From: Achromobacter xylosoxidans
GTDB taxonomy: Bacteria > Pseudomonadota > Gammaproteobacteria > Burkholderiales > Burkholderiaceae_B
Direction of reading: 5' to 3'
Assembly: GCF_002192695.1 (NCBI RefSeq)
Contig: NZ_MTLG01000001.1
Span: 54,878-118,877 of the forward strand
DNA length: 64,000 nt
Shown piece by piece: positions 25,153 through 34,353 of this stretch. A program made the position numbers and the translations under genes. Every line of letters begins with the position of its first letter. Position 1 is the first letter of the stretch. Below the pieces are notes generated by a model. It saw only the letters and a list, made by a program, of their open reading frames with translations. It made no database searches and was not told the DNA's origin.

Positions 25153-26130
25153 TTATTGAGCGGGAGTCACGAGCTGCACGCGCGGGTCGAGCGTGGCGTA
25201 CAGGATGTCCACAACCAGGTTGATGATCACGAAGATCAGGGTGACCAGCATCACGTAGGCCACCACCACGGGGCGGTCCAGCTGGTAGACGCTGTCGATC
25301 AGCAGTTTGCCCATGCCCGGCCAGGCGAACACGGTTTCGGTGATGGTGGAGTAGGCGATGAGCGTGCCGAATTCCATGCCGATCACGGTGACCACGGGGA
25401 TCAGGATGTTGCGCAGGATGTGGCGGCGCACGATGCGGCCGGGCTTCACGCCCTTGGCGCGCGCGAACTTCACGTAGTCCTGGCTGCGCGCCTCGACCAC
25501 GCCCGATGCTGTCAGGCGCAGCACCAGGGCGATGTTGGCCAGCGCCAGGTTGATGGCCGGCATGATCAGGTGCGACCAGCCGTCGGCCGTCAGGATGGAC
25601 AGGCGCACGCCCAGCACGGTGACCGTGTCGCCGCGGCCGGTGGCCGGCAGCCAGCCCAGCCACACCGCGAACAGCAGGATCAGCATCATGCCCTGCCAGA
25701 AGTTCGGCAGGGAGAAGCCCAGCACCGAGGTGGCCATGATGCCGCGGCCCAGGGGCTGGTCGCGGTACAGGCCCGCGATCAGTCCCAACGGAATGCCGAA
25801 CACACAGGTCAGCATGATGGCCACGACCACCAGCTCGAACGTGGCGGGGATGCGCTGCACGATCAGTTCGATGGCGGGGATGCCGTGCACGAAGGAGGTG
25901 CCCAGGTCGCCGTGCAGCGCGCGCCACAGGAATCCTGTGTATTGCTGCCATACCGGCAGGTCCAGGCCCAGGCGGGCGATCATCGCCTCGCGCGCGGCCT
26001 GGCTGGCTTCGGGGCTGACCAGCAGTTCGATCGGATCGCCCACGGCATAGACCGCGAAGAAGACCACGACCGAAACGGCCAGCAGCACGAACAGACTCTG
26101 TATCAGTCTGCGTAGGATGAACAAGGCCAC
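25153..26130 (-). CDS. Peptide ABC transporter permease (DppB type)
   Basis: Inner-membrane permease, 325 residues. The first transmembrane helix follows ILRRLIQSLFVLLAVSV at the N-terminus, typical for DppB/OppB. A large loop with FVHGIPAIELIVQRIPATFE and the EAA loop (YVKFARAKGVKPGRIVRRHI) are present. It is 48 bp after the binding-protein gene and 6 bp before the second permease gene. Confidence 0.94.
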   Translation of the reverse strand: MALFILRRLIQSLFVLLAVSVVVFFAVYAVGDPIELLVSPEASQAAREAMIARLGLDLPVWQQYTGFLWRALHGDLGTSFVHGIPAIELIVQRIPATFELVVVAIMLTCVFGIPLGLIAGLYRDQPLGRGIMATSVLGFSLPNFWQGMMLILLFAVWLGWLPATGRGDTVTVLGVRLSILTADGWSHLIMPAINLALANIALVLRLTASGVVEARSQDYVKFARAKGVKPGRIVRRHILRNILIPVVTVIGMEFGTLIAYSTITETVFAWPGMGKLLIDSVYQLDRPVVVAYVMLVTLIFVIINLVVDILYATLDPRVQLVTPAQ

Positions 26131-26178
26131 GAGATGATTTCCTTGGTGGGCTCAGGGGTTGCGGACGCCGCGTATTGC

Positions 26179-27810
26179 TTACTTGGCGGGCTTGGCCGAC
26201 ATGGCCAGGGTGTACTGGTCGGCGCGGCCTTCATAGGTCAGTCCCTTGCGGAACGCCCAGATGCTGCTTTCGAAATGCAGGGGAATGCTGGGCAGGTCGG
26301 CCAGCGCCAGCGTCAGCGATTCCTGCAGCAGCTTTTCGCGCGCGGCCGGGTCCACGGTGACCAGCGCGCGCTTGAACACGCGGTCGAACTCGGGGTTGTC
26401 ATAGCCGCCGTAGTTGCTGGTGCCCAGGCCGTGTTCCTTGTCGAACGCGCTGACCCAGTATTGCAGGAAGGACGAGGCCTCGCCGGTTTCCGAGGACCAG
26501 CCGCCCATGGCGAAGCTGAACTCGCGCTTGGCGCGCTTGGGGAAGTAGACCGAGCGCGTCATGGTGTCGACCGTGGTCTTGATGCCCACGCGCGACAGGT
26601 ATTGCGCCACCGCCTGCGAGATCTGCGCGTCGTTGATGTAGCGGTCGTTGGTGGACGAGACCACCAGCTCGAAGCCGTCCGGATAGCCGGCCTCGGCCAG
26701 CAGCTTCTTGGCGGCGGCCGGGTCGTACTTGAGTTCGGGCGGATTGGGCAGGGTGCCGAACATGCCGTCGGGCAGGAACTGGTTGGCCGGCGTGGCGGCG
26801 CCGTCCATGATGCGCGCGGCGATGGTCTTGCGGTCGATGGCCAGCGACATGGCGCGGCGCACGCGCGCGTCCTGCAGCGGGTTCTTGCCGTCCGCGGCCT
26901 TGACGCCGGGGCTGGGGCTGCGCGCCACGTCGGGCTGGAAGTACACCACGCGCACCGACGGCGTGATGACGTGGCCGAAGCCCGGCGTTTCCGAAATGCG
27001 CTTCACGTCGCGCGCGGCGGGGTTTTCGATCAGGTCGAAGTCGCCCGCCAAGAGGCCGGTCAGGCGCGGGCCGGCAGCCGGCACCGGCACCAGCTTCACG
27101 TCCTTCCATGCCGGCTTCTCGCCCCAGTAGGCGTCGTTGCGCGTCAGCTCGATGGCGGTACCCTTGACGTAGCTCTTCAGGGTGTAGGCGCCGGTACCGA
27201 TCACGGAGCGGCCGGTGTTGAAGTCGGCCACGGTGGGCCAGGCGCCGGTGACGCCGCACTTGTTCTTCAGGTCGAAAGTGATCGTGCCATGCTCGGCGAT
27301 GCCATTCCACAGCATGCCCATGCGGGTCAGGTCGTTGGGCAGCAGCGGATAGGGCTGGCGCGTCTTGATCACCAGGGTGTTGCCGTCGCGCACCTGCACG
27401 TCGGCGAATTTCTGGACGATGGCGGGGTACGAGCTGCTGATGGACTGCTCGTTGTTGACCACGCGGCAGAAGGTGAACAGCACGTCCTGCGGCGTGAAGG
27501 GCTGGCCGTTGGAAAACTTGACGCCCTCGCGCAGCGTGAATTCCCAGGTCGTGTCGTCCACCGGCTTCCAGGCCGTGGCCAGGCGCGGGATCAGGTTCAT
27601 CTTGGCGTCCTGGCCAACCAGCGTCTCGAACATGTGCGAGGTCATCGCATCGTTCGGCGTGGCCTGGTGGTAGTGCGGATCCATCGACGTCGGCTCGGAC
27701 GACAGGCCGATCCGCAGGACGCCGGCGGCATCCTGCGCGATGGCCGTGGAGGTACAGGCGGCCATGGCGAAGGCTGTGAGCATGCTGCGGTAGAGCGTCT
27801 GGGCAGACAT
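26179..27810 (-). CDS. Peptide ABC transporter substrate-binding protein
   Basis: Periplasmic solute-binding protein of family 5 (DppA/OppA), 543 residues from the ATG at 27810. That start follows GGGACAAATCC and begins a clear signal peptide (MSAQTLYRSMLTAFAMAA, cut after AIA near residue 25). Family motifs include SSEPTSMDPHYH near the mature N-terminus and the NGQPFTPQDVLFTFCRV region. It is closely similar over its whole length to the product of the gene at 30151-31764. It is the first transporter gene, downstream of the aspartoacylase-like gene. Confidence 0.93.
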   Translation of the reverse strand: MSAQTLYRSMLTAFAMAACTSTAIAQDAAGVLRIGLSSEPTSMDPHYHQATPNDAMTSHMFETLVGQDAKMNLIPRLATAWKPVDDTTWEFTLREGVKFSNGQPFTPQDVLFTFCRVVNNEQSISSSYPAIVQKFADVQVRDGNTLVIKTRQPYPLLPNDLTRMGMLWNGIAEHGTITFDLKNKCGVTGAWPTVADFNTGRSVIGTGAYTLKSYVKGTAIELTRNDAYWGEKPAWKDVKLVPVPAAGPRLTGLLAGDFDLIENPAARDVKRISETPGFGHVITPSVRVVYFQPDVARSPSPGVKAADGKNPLQDARVRRAMSLAIDRKTIAARIMDGAATPANQFLPDGMFGTLPNPPELKYDPAAAKKLLAEAGYPDGFELVVSSTNDRYINDAQISQAVAQYLSRVGIKTTVDTMTRSVYFPKRAKREFSFAMGGWSSETGEASSFLQYWVSAFDKEHGLGTSNYGGYDNPEFDRVFKRALVTVDPAAREKLLQESLTLALADLPSIPLHFESSIWAFRKGLTYEGRADQYTLAMSAKPAK

Positions 27811-27871
27811 GGATTTGTCCCTTTGTTGTATTGGTTTTTTATATTGCAAGGCGGCGGACTGCCGCGGATCT

Positions 27872-28843
27872 TCAGGCGATGGGCTGCGCCAGCCGGACCA
27901 CGGTCACGCCGGGCCGCAGATTGGCGGTGGACGGCATGATCAGCACGCAATCGTCATAAGGCGTGACGACGGGCTCGCCCTCGGACCAGCCGATCAGGGT
28001 GCCGGCGCGGGCCAGCGTTTCCAGGCCCTTCCAGGGTTGGTCGAAGCGGAAATCGGCGCTCTTGGCGGCGACCGCATGCGTCACGCGCAGCGCGCGCTGC
28101 GCAGGCGCTGCGGGCACGAACCAGGCTTCGGGCAGGTCGTTGCTGTCCACCGTGCCCGCTGCCACCAGGAAGCGCGCCATCTGGTCGATGGCGACGCCGC
28201 GCGCCTCGGGCGCACCGTGAAAGCCACATTCGATCAGTAGGGAACGGGTGCCGTTGTCGCCGGCTTCGCCGAAGCGGCCGTAGTCGCGCATGCGCACGCC
28301 CGCGGCGTGGCCGGCGTCGGCGATGATGGTGGCGGGATTGCCCAGGGCCAGCGCCAGGTCGATATTGCGCTGTTCCATGCCGGTCAGCTGCAGCGGCACG
28401 TCGGAATTGCTCATCGAATGGAAGTCCAGCAGCCAGTCGGCCTGCTCCACCCAAGGCCGGATCTCGGCCGCGCGGCGGCGTTCCTGGCTGGTGGGCACGC
28501 TCAGCTTGTCGTCGCTCCAGACGCGGTTCATGTCTTCGTCGACGAAGCGCGCGGGCGCGTAGTTGGCGGGATCGAAGCGGTCGAACGCGGCCAGATTGCA
28601 GAAGGCCAGCGTCAGCGACCCCCGGCGCGGCCGCAGGCCCGCCGTCAACGCGTCCTTCAGCGCCCAGGCGCCGCAAAGTTCATTGCCGTGGATCAGCGCG
28701 CTCAGCATGACGCGCTTGCCCGGCACGCCCGAATCGAAATGCCAGACCCCCGGGGTATCCGTGTTGCCCACTCGCTCCGCCGACAAGTTCGGACAGGCAA
28801 GTAGAAACGGGCGCGGGGTGGACGCGGGGGCGGACGTGGGCAT
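27872..28843 (-). CDS. Succinylglutamate desuccinylase/aspartoacylase family protein
   Basis: Zinc-dependent deacylase-like enzyme of 323 residues. The metal motif HGNE appears in SALIHGNELCGAW (about residues 50-62). A second ligand His is in LLDFHSMS, and the catalytic Glu is expected in LLIECGFHG near residue 215. The family removes acyl groups from N-acyl amino acids. Together with the peptide transporter and the M20 peptidase it suggests uptake and hydrolysis of an N-acylated amino acid or small peptide (inference). It heads the operon, 61 bp before the binding-protein gene. Confidence 0.85.
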   Translation of the reverse strand: MPTSAPASTPRPFLLACPNLSAERVGNTDTPGVWHFDSGVPGKRVMLSALIHGNELCGAWALKDALTAGLRPRRGSLTLAFCNLAAFDRFDPANYAPARFVDEDMNRVWSDDKLSVPTSQERRRAAEIRPWVEQADWLLDFHSMSNSDVPLQLTGMEQRNIDLALALGNPATIIADAGHAAGVRMRDYGRFGEAGDNGTRSLLIECGFHGAPEARGVAIDQMARFLVAAGTVDSNDLPEAWFVPAAPAQRALRVTHAVAAKSADFRFDQPWKGLETLARAGTLIGWSEGEPVVTPYDDCVLIMPSTANLRPGVTVVRLAQPIA

Positions 28844-29014
28844 GGGAACTCCGATGAAGCGACGGGATTGTATAGGCGATGGCGCTGGGGGAGCGGTTAG
28901 ATGCGGAGATGAGCGCGCGCCGTGGCGCGGCGGGCGCTGAAATAGGCTGCTGGCACGGGTTTTCCCTTATATAGAGGGCGCGTCAGACGCGCGCCGCCTT
29001 CGAGTATTGGGCGA

Positions 29015-29044
29015 ATTCTAGGAGCTTGGCTGCTTTCTCTACAA
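29015..29044 (-). promoter_or_regulatory. Candidate promoter of the peptide-transport operon
   Basis: The minus strand shows TTGTAG (29039-29044) and TAGAAT (29015-29020) with an 18-bp spacer, about 170 bp before the aspartoacylase-like gene. ATTCTA here and TAGAAT at 29046-29051 form an inverted repeat in the 283-bp divergent region shared with the LysR gene, a plausible regulator-binding zone. A GGCGCG hairpin lies further into the leader, near 28977. Confidence 0.45.
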
Positions 29045-29126
29045 TTAGAATATTTATCTCGAGCTTTGCAGAAAAGGCAAAGCTTGTTCCCCATTCCCAT
29101 TGCTTGAGAACCGCGAGGGGCTGACG

Positions 29127-30041
29127 ATGCACGGCATCGCCTTGAAGTACTTTCTGGAGGTTGCCCAGGCGGGCAGCCTGAGCGGCGCGTCCGAGCGCCT
29201 GCATGTGGCGGTGTCGGCCATCAGCCGGCAGATCGCCAAGCTGGAGGAAGAAGCGGGCGCGCCCCTGTTCGAGCGCGCAGCGCGCGGCATGGTGCTGAGC
29301 GAGGCCGGGCAACTGCTGCTGACGCATGCCCGCCGCACCATGCTGGAAGCCGACTCCGTGCTGCAGGAGATCGCCGCCATCAAGGGCACGGCGCGCAACG
29401 AGATCCGGGTGGCGTCCGTCGAGGGCGTGGCGCGGATTTTCCTGCCCTCGGTGATGGCGCGCTTTCGCCGCGATTGGCCCAACATCCGCTTTGATCTGCA
29501 TGTGGGTTCGCCGGCCGAAGTCAGCCGCCGGGTGGCTGAAGGCAGCGTGGAACTAGGCATGGTCTTCATCGCCGAACGCATCGGCGGAGTCAGCCCGCGC
29601 TATTCGCGGCGCGCGCCGGTGCATGCGGTAATGGCGGCCGACCATCCGCTGGCGGGCCGGGCCAGTGTCAGCCTGCAGGATCTCAGCCAGTACCCGCTGG
29701 CGCTGACCGGGCCGGGCACCACCACGCGCCAGCTGTTCGAGATGGGCTGCGCGCTGGAGTCGGTGCAGCTGGAGCCGGCGCTGACTTGCAACGATTCCTC
29801 GCCGCTGCACGGCTTCGTCTTCGGGTCGGACGCCATCATGCTCAGCGGCTACATCTCGGTGGCCTGGAGCCTGCGGCGCGACGAGCTGATCGCCGTGCCG
29901 ATTTCCAATGCCGAGCTGCAATCGCGCACCTTGCAGATCCAGGTCATGCCGGGCCGGGTGCTGCCGCCGGCGGCCGAAGCGTTCGTCGAACTGCTGGCGC
30001 GGGAACTGGACGATGCGCTGCAAGGCAGGGCGGCCGCATAG
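29127..30041 (+). CDS. LysR-family transcriptional regulator
   Basis: A 304-residue regulator. The N-terminal winged helix-turn-helix covers about residues 1-60 (ALKYFLEVAQAGSLSGASER, HVAVSAISRQIAKLEEEAG). A two-lobed effector domain follows, with a FDLHVGSPAEVSRRVAEGSVELG segment. The ATG at 29127, after GAGGGG, gives the standard start; a TTG nine codons upstream is less likely. It is divergent from the aspartoacylase/ABC operon and is followed by a terminator shared with the second binding-protein gene, so it probably controls both. Confidence 0.92.
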   Translation: MHGIALKYFLEVAQAGSLSGASERLHVAVSAISRQIAKLEEEAGAPLFERAARGMVLSEAGQLLLTHARRTMLEADSVLQEIAAIKGTARNEIRVASVEGVARIFLPSVMARFRRDWPNIRFDLHVGSPAEVSRRVAEGSVELGMVFIAERIGGVSPRYSRRAPVHAVMAADHPLAGRASVSLQDLSQYPLALTGPGTTTRQLFEMGCALESVQLEPALTCNDSSPLHGFVFGSDAIMLSGYISVAWSLRRDELIAVPISNAELQSRTLQIQVMPGRVLPPAAEAFVELLARELDDALQGRAAA

Positions 30042-30100
30042 CCCGGCAAGGGTGAAGTAAGCCTCCATGCCGCAGCCACCAAGGGCGTGCGCCCGGCGGC

Positions 30101-30134
30101 AAAAAAAACGGCTGCCCTGAGGCAGCCGTTTTTC
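30101..30134. terminator. Bidirectional terminator
   Basis: The stem CGGCTGCC-CTGA-GGCAGCCG (30109-30128) is flanked by eight A on the left and five T on the right. It can therefore end both the LysR transcript and the converging binding-protein transcript. Confidence 0.9.
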
Positions 30135-30150
30135 GTTCAGGCGGACCTGA

Positions 30151-31764
30151 TTACTTCGTTTCAGGCGTGACCGAGGTGGCCAGCGTGTACTGGTCGCGGC
30201 GGCCTTCGTAGGTGATGCCCTTGCGGAAGGCCCAGATGCTGCTTTCGAAGTGCAGCGGGATCAGCGGCACGTTGTCCAGCGCGATCTGGGTGGATTCCTG
30301 CAGCAGCTTTTCGCGCTTGGGCGCGTCGACGGTCACGATGGCCTGCTTGTAGACCTTGTCGAAGTCGGCGTTGCTGAAGCCGCCGTAGTTGCTGGTGCCC
30401 AGGCTGTTGGGGGAATCCAGGGAAGCCACCCACAGTTGGAACAGCGCCGAGGCTTCACCCGTTTCCGCCGGCCAGCCGCCCATCGAGAAGCTGAACTCGC
30501 GCTTGGCGCGCTTGGGGAAGTAGATGGAGGCCGTCATGGCGTCCACATTGGTCTTGATGCCGACGCGGGCCAGGTACTGGGCCACGGCTTGCGCCACCTG
30601 GCCGTCGTTGACGTAGCGGTCGTTGGTGGACGACAGCGTCAGTTCAAAGCCGTTCGGGTAGCCGGCTTCGGCCAGCAGCTTCTTGGCGCCTTCCGGGTCG
30701 AACTTGATTTCCGGCGCCTGGGGCAGCGCGCCGAACATGCCGTCCGGCATGTACTGGAAGGCGGGCGTGGCCATGCCGTCCATGATGCGGGCGGTGATGG
30801 TCTTGCGGTCGATGGCCATGGAGATAGCCTTGCGCACGCGCAGGTCCTGCAGCGGGTTCTTGCCGTCGGCGCTCTTGACGAAGGGGCTGGGGTTGCGGCC
30901 CACGTCCGGCTGGAAGAACACCAGGCGGGTCGACGGGGTGGCGACGAAACCGAACTTGGGGTTGTCCTTCAGGCGCGGCAGGTCGCGCGCGGCGGGGTTT
31001 TCGATCATGTCGAAGTCGCCGGACAGCAGGCCGGTCAGGCGCGGGCCGGCCGACGGCACCGGCACGAACTTCACTTCCTTCCAGTACGGCTTGGGACCCC
31101 AGTAGTTTTCATTGCGGACCAGCTCGATGCCGGTGCCCTTGACGTAGGACTTCAGGGTGTACGGGCCGGTGCCGATGGCATCCTTGCCGTTGTTGAAGTC
31201 GGCCACGGTGGGCCAGGCGCCGGTCACGCCGCAACCCTTCTTGGGGTCGAACGTGAGCTTGCCGTGTTCGACGATGCCGTTCCAGACGATGGGCAGCGAG
31301 CGCGCCAGTTCGGCGGGCATCAGCGGGAACGGTTCGCCGGTCTTGATGATGACGGTGTGCGCGTCCGGCGTCTGCACGTCGGTGATGCGCTTGGTCATGT
31401 CCATGTAGGACTGCGACACGTTGGTTTCGTTGTTCAGCGTGCGGCAGATGGTGAACAGCACGTCTTCGGACGTGAACGGCTTGCCGTTGGAGAACTTGAC
31501 GTCGTCGCGCAGCTTGAATTCCCAGGTCTGGTCGTCCAGCGTCTTCCACGAGGTGGCCAGGGCGGGCACCAGCTTCATGTCGGCGCTGCGGCCCACCAGG
31601 GAACTGTAGACGTGCGCGGAGAACGCGTCGTTCTGCGTCATCTTGTGATAGTGGGGGTCCGCCGAGGTGGGTTCGGCCGACAGGCCAATCTTCAGCGTCT
31701 GGGCTTGGGCGGCGGCCAGGGGAATGGCGGCGGCCGCAAGGGCCAGGGTGGTGCGCAACTTCAT
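30151..31764 (-). CDS. Second peptide ABC substrate-binding protein
   Basis: Family 5 solute-binding protein, 537 residues, clearly paralogous to the product of 26179-27810. They share SAEPTSADPHYHKMTQNDAF, AWPTVADFN and HFESSIWAFRKG-type stretches from end to end. The ATG at 31764 follows GGAGTTGTCACC and begins a signal peptide (LRTTLALAAAAIPLAAAQAQ). An open frame upstream of it has no signal-like character and is rejected. The gene has its own promoter and terminator and no permease genes, so it probably feeds the same transporter as its paralogue (inference). Confidence 0.93.
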   Translation of the reverse strand: MKLRTTLALAAAAIPLAAAQAQTLKIGLSAEPTSADPHYHKMTQNDAFSAHVYSSLVGRSADMKLVPALATSWKTLDDQTWEFKLRDDVKFSNGKPFTSEDVLFTICRTLNNETNVSQSYMDMTKRITDVQTPDAHTVIIKTGEPFPLMPAELARSLPIVWNGIVEHGKLTFDPKKGCGVTGAWPTVADFNNGKDAIGTGPYTLKSYVKGTGIELVRNENYWGPKPYWKEVKFVPVPSAGPRLTGLLSGDFDMIENPAARDLPRLKDNPKFGFVATPSTRLVFFQPDVGRNPSPFVKSADGKNPLQDLRVRKAISMAIDRKTITARIMDGMATPAFQYMPDGMFGALPQAPEIKFDPEGAKKLLAEAGYPNGFELTLSSTNDRYVNDGQVAQAVAQYLARVGIKTNVDAMTASIYFPKRAKREFSFSMGGWPAETGEASALFQLWVASLDSPNSLGTSNYGGFSNADFDKVYKQAIVTVDAPKREKLLQESTQIALDNVPLIPLHFESSIWAFRKGITYEGRRDQYTLATSVTPETK

Positions 31765-31894
31765 GGTGACAACTCCGGATGGGAAACGAACCGGATCGCG
31801 CCTGCGTGTAAACCGGCCTGCGCCAGCCGCAAGGGCAGCGTCGCCTGGAAGGGGCTCAGGGGGTTTTGGCGCCGGGCGCGACGGCAAGGGGCCG

Positions 31895-31924
31895 ATTATC
31901 GGTAGGGGCTTCGCGCACTGTCAA
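31895..31924 (-). promoter_or_regulatory. Strong sigma-70 promoter for the second binding protein
   Basis: A perfect -35 TTGACA (31919-31924) and -10 GATAAT (31895-31900) are separated by 18 bp, about 125 bp before the ATG at 31764. The remaining stretch to 32150 is GC-rich and I see no gene in it. Confidence 0.7.
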
Positions 31925-32150
31925 TGCGCAATGGCAAGCGCGGCGCTAGGGAAAACGCGGAGAGGGAGGGGAAATGAGGGCGCCGCGCTGCCTCGTCTGG
32001 AGGCCTGCGCGGCGCGATGGCGCCCGGGTGAGGGACGGGGCGCCGAAGAACCGCCGCAAGGGGCGCCGGGAAACCGGCGGGCGTTGCGGCGGGGTCGCGC
32101 CAGGCTGAATCGCGGGAGATCGATCGCGACTCAGGCCGGCGCGGCAGGGC

Positions 32151-32384
32151 TTACCACTGCGAGCCGGAGAAGCGCGAGCTGGCGGCGCGGGCCTTGTTCA
32201 TCGAATCGTTCACTTCGTCGATGAAGGAAAACACGGCGGCAACAGCTGCTGCTACGGCTTGACCAGCCTTCTTCAGGTTGGTCAGCGGATGGGAATTCGG
32301 TTGGTTCTCGAGGGCGCCGCGGAGCAGATCGCGCTCCAGCGCGTCGGTCAGGCGGGCAGTGTGGTTCAGGGTCAGTTCGCTCAT
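32151..32384 (-). CDS. Small conserved-looking protein, function unknown
   Basis: A 77-residue protein with good start signals (GGAGCAAACC before the ATG). An N-terminal charged region is followed by a short hydrophobic Ala/Val stretch (AGQAVAAAVAAVFSFI, residues about 41-56) and a polar tail ending FSGSQW. The hydrophobic stretch could be a membrane segment or an amphipathic helix. I do not recognise the family. It has its own promoter with two operator-like repeats, which argues that it is a real, regulated gene. Confidence 0.7.
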   Translation of the reverse strand: MSELTLNHTARLTDALERDLLRGALENQPNSHPLTNLKKAGQAVAAAVAAVFSFIDEVNDSMNKARAASSRFSGSQW

Positions 32385-32419
32385 GGTTTGCTCCAGTCCG
32401 TTTCGTCTTGGTGTAAACC

Positions 32420-32473
32420 ATTATAGGGATAACCCTAGAGTCGATGCAATGCTATTTTTAGGGTAAACCCCTA
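32420..32473 (-). promoter_or_regulatory. Promoter with paired TAGGG/CCCTA operator-like repeats
   Basis: The minus strand has a perfect -10 TATAAT (32420-32425) and TTGCAT (32444-32449) as -35, spacer 18 bp. Between them lies TAGGG-ATAA-CCCTA (32424-32437). A second copy, TAGGG-TAAAC-CCCTA, lies upstream at 32459-32473. The centres are about 35 bp apart, roughly three helical turns, on the same DNA face. Confidence 0.65.
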
Positions 32474-32504
32474 TATGTTGTAAAAATGTTTATTCCCCAG
32501 GGAC

Positions 32505-33365
32505 TTAGCCGGCATTTCGCAGGGCGCGGGCGGCATCCGCCAGCTCTCCGGCGGTCAGTCCGATGGGGCCGACACCCTGGGCGACCAGCGCGTCCGCTGC
32601 TGCGCCGTGCAGCCAGACGGCCCCGGCCACGGCCTGGTCCAACGGCAGCTTCTGGGCGATCAGCGAGCCCAGCATGCCTGCCAATACGTCCCCGGTTCCG
32701 GCCGTCGCCAGTCCGGGATTGCCGCTGGTATTGACGCGCAGTGCGCCGTCGGGGGCGCAGACCACGGTGCCCGCGCCCTTCAGCACCACCCAGGCCCGGT
32801 AGCGCTGCGCCAGTTGCCAGGCGGCGCCCGGGCGGTCGGCCTGCACCTCGGCCGTGGCGATGCCCAGCAGGCGCCCGGCTTCGGCCGGGTGCGGGGTCAG
32901 CACCACGGGGCCCGCACCCCAATTGGGCTGGATGTCGCCGCCGGCCAGCAGGTTCAGGCCATCCGCGTCCAGCACCAGCGGCGCTTCGCGCCGCAGCACG
33001 AACAGTTCGGATAGCGTATTGGCCGCCAGCGCGCCCGTGCCTATGCCGCAGCCGGCCACCCAGGCGGTGACGCCCCAGTCCTCCTCCAGCAGGGAGCGGG
33101 CGTCGCGCAGCATCAATTCGGGTTGCAGCGGATCGCAGGCCAGGGGCGCGGCCTCTTGGGCAAAACCGACCAGCACCTTGCCGGCGCCAATCTTCAGGGC
33201 CGCCCGTGCGGCAAGCAGGGCCGCGCCCGTCATCCCGGGGCCGCCGCCCACTACGCCCACCGTGCCGAAACTGCCCTTGTGGCTGTCCGGGCCGCGCCGC
33301 GCGAACAGGGCGGGCAGGGCGGCGCGGTCGATCGCGCCGCCGTCAGTCGGGGCGGGTGTGTTCAT
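32505..33365 (-). CDS. nnrD: ADP-dependent NAD(P)H-hydrate dehydratase
   Basis: Repairs hydrated NAD(P)H in the cytoplasm. The 286-residue protein has the ribokinase-like carbohydrate-kinase fold: [13 protein letters not shown] near residue 29, LDADGLNLL near 140, [15 protein letters not shown], and the catalytic-Asp motif [11 protein letters not shown] near residue 230. It is the stand-alone C-terminal domain of the Nnr enzyme without the epimerase half. The epimerase is not encoded next to it. Confidence 0.92.
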   Translation of the reverse strand: MNTPAPTDGGAIDRAALPALFARRGPDSHKGSFGTVGVVGGGPGMTGAALLAARAALKIGAGKVLVGFAQEAAPLACDPLQPELMLRDARSLLEEDWGVTAWVAGCGIGTGALAANTLSELFVLRREAPLVLDADGLNLLAGGDIQPNWGAGPVVLTPHPAEAGRLLGIATAEVQADRPGAAWQLAQRYRAWVVLKGAGTVVCAPDGALRVNTSGNPGLATAGTGDVLAGMLGSLIAQKLPLDQAVAGAVWLHGAAADALVAQGVGPIGLTAGELADAARALRNAG

Positions 33366-33473
33366 GGGCTGAGGCTCCTGGGGAAATCGGCGTGGCGCGA
33401 GGGCGCGTATCTACTATAGTGCGCCCAAACCAGCCGGCATCCGGTTGGGCCAACAGACAAGATGGAGACGAAT

Positions 33474-34307
33474 ATGAGCGATATCACGCTGGAACACTAT
33501 TCCGCCTATGAGTCCCTGAAGCTGCGCCGGCACCCCGGCGGGGTGCTGGAGGTGATCATGGGCGCCAAGGGCGGCAAGCCGGGCAAGCTGTCCACGGCCG
33601 ACGATCGCATGCACCGCGAACTGGCCGACATCTGGCGCGATATCGACACCGACCCGGACACCCGGGTGGTGGTGATCCGCGGCGAGGGCAAGGGCTTTTC
33701 GGGCGGGGGCGACCTGGACCTGGTGCAGCAGATGGCCGATGATTTCGACGTGCGCACCCGCGTCTGGCGCGAAGCGCGCGACCTGGTCTACAACATCATC
33801 AACTGCAACAAGCCCATCGTGTCCGCCATGCACGGCGCGGCCGTGGGTGCGGGCCTGGTGGCGGGCCTGCTGGCCGACATCTCCATCGCGGCGCGCGATG
33901 CGCGCATCATCGACGGCCACACCCGCCTGGGCGTGACGGCCGGCGATCACGCCGCCATCGTCTGGCCGCTGCTTTGCGGCATGGCGCGCGCCAAGTACTA
34001 CCTGATGCTGTGCGAAACCGTGACCGGCGAGGAAGCCGAACGCATCGGCCTGGTGTCGCTGTGCGTGGACGAGGCCGAACTCATCGGCCGCGCCTTCGAA
34101 GTCGCCAACAAGCTGGCCGCGGGTTCCCAGACCGCCATCCGCTGGACCAAGTACTCGCTGAACAACTGGCTGCGCATGGCCGGGCCCAGCTTCGATACGT
34201 CGCTGGCGCTGGAATTCATGGGTTTCGGCGGCCCGGACGTGCGCGAAGGGATCCAGTCCCTGCGCGAACGCCGCGCGCCTAACTTCCGTCCGGATTCGCC
34301 GTTCTGA
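33474..34307 (+). CDS. Enoyl-CoA hydratase/isomerase family protein
   Basis: Crotonase-fold enzyme of 277 residues acting on an acyl-CoA in the cytoplasm. Oxyanion-hole segments are visible ([12 protein letters not shown] near residue 75 and [13 protein letters not shown] near 120). At the usual catalytic position the sequence is [12 protein letters not shown], so one of the two classical glutamates appears to be replaced; the reaction may not be ordinary hydration. The ATG at 33474 follows GGAGACG. It has its own upstream region and is convergent with the next crotonase gene. Confidence 0.88.
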   Translation: MSDITLEHYSAYESLKLRRHPGGVLEVIMGAKGGKPGKLSTADDRMHRELADIWRDIDTDPDTRVVVIRGEGKGFSGGGDLDLVQQMADDFDVRTRVWREARDLVYNIINCNKPIVSAMHGAAVGAGLVAGLLADISIAARDARIIDGHTRLGVTAGDHAAIVWPLLCGMARAKYYLMLCETVTGEEAERIGLVSLCVDEAELIGRAFEVANKLAAGSQTAIRWTKYSLNNWLRMAGPSFDTSLALEFMGFGGPDVREGIQSLRERRAPNFRPDSPF

Positions 34308-34353
34308 GGCGAGGGATTGCGCGCGCCAGGGCAGGGCGCGCAATCCGGCCTGC

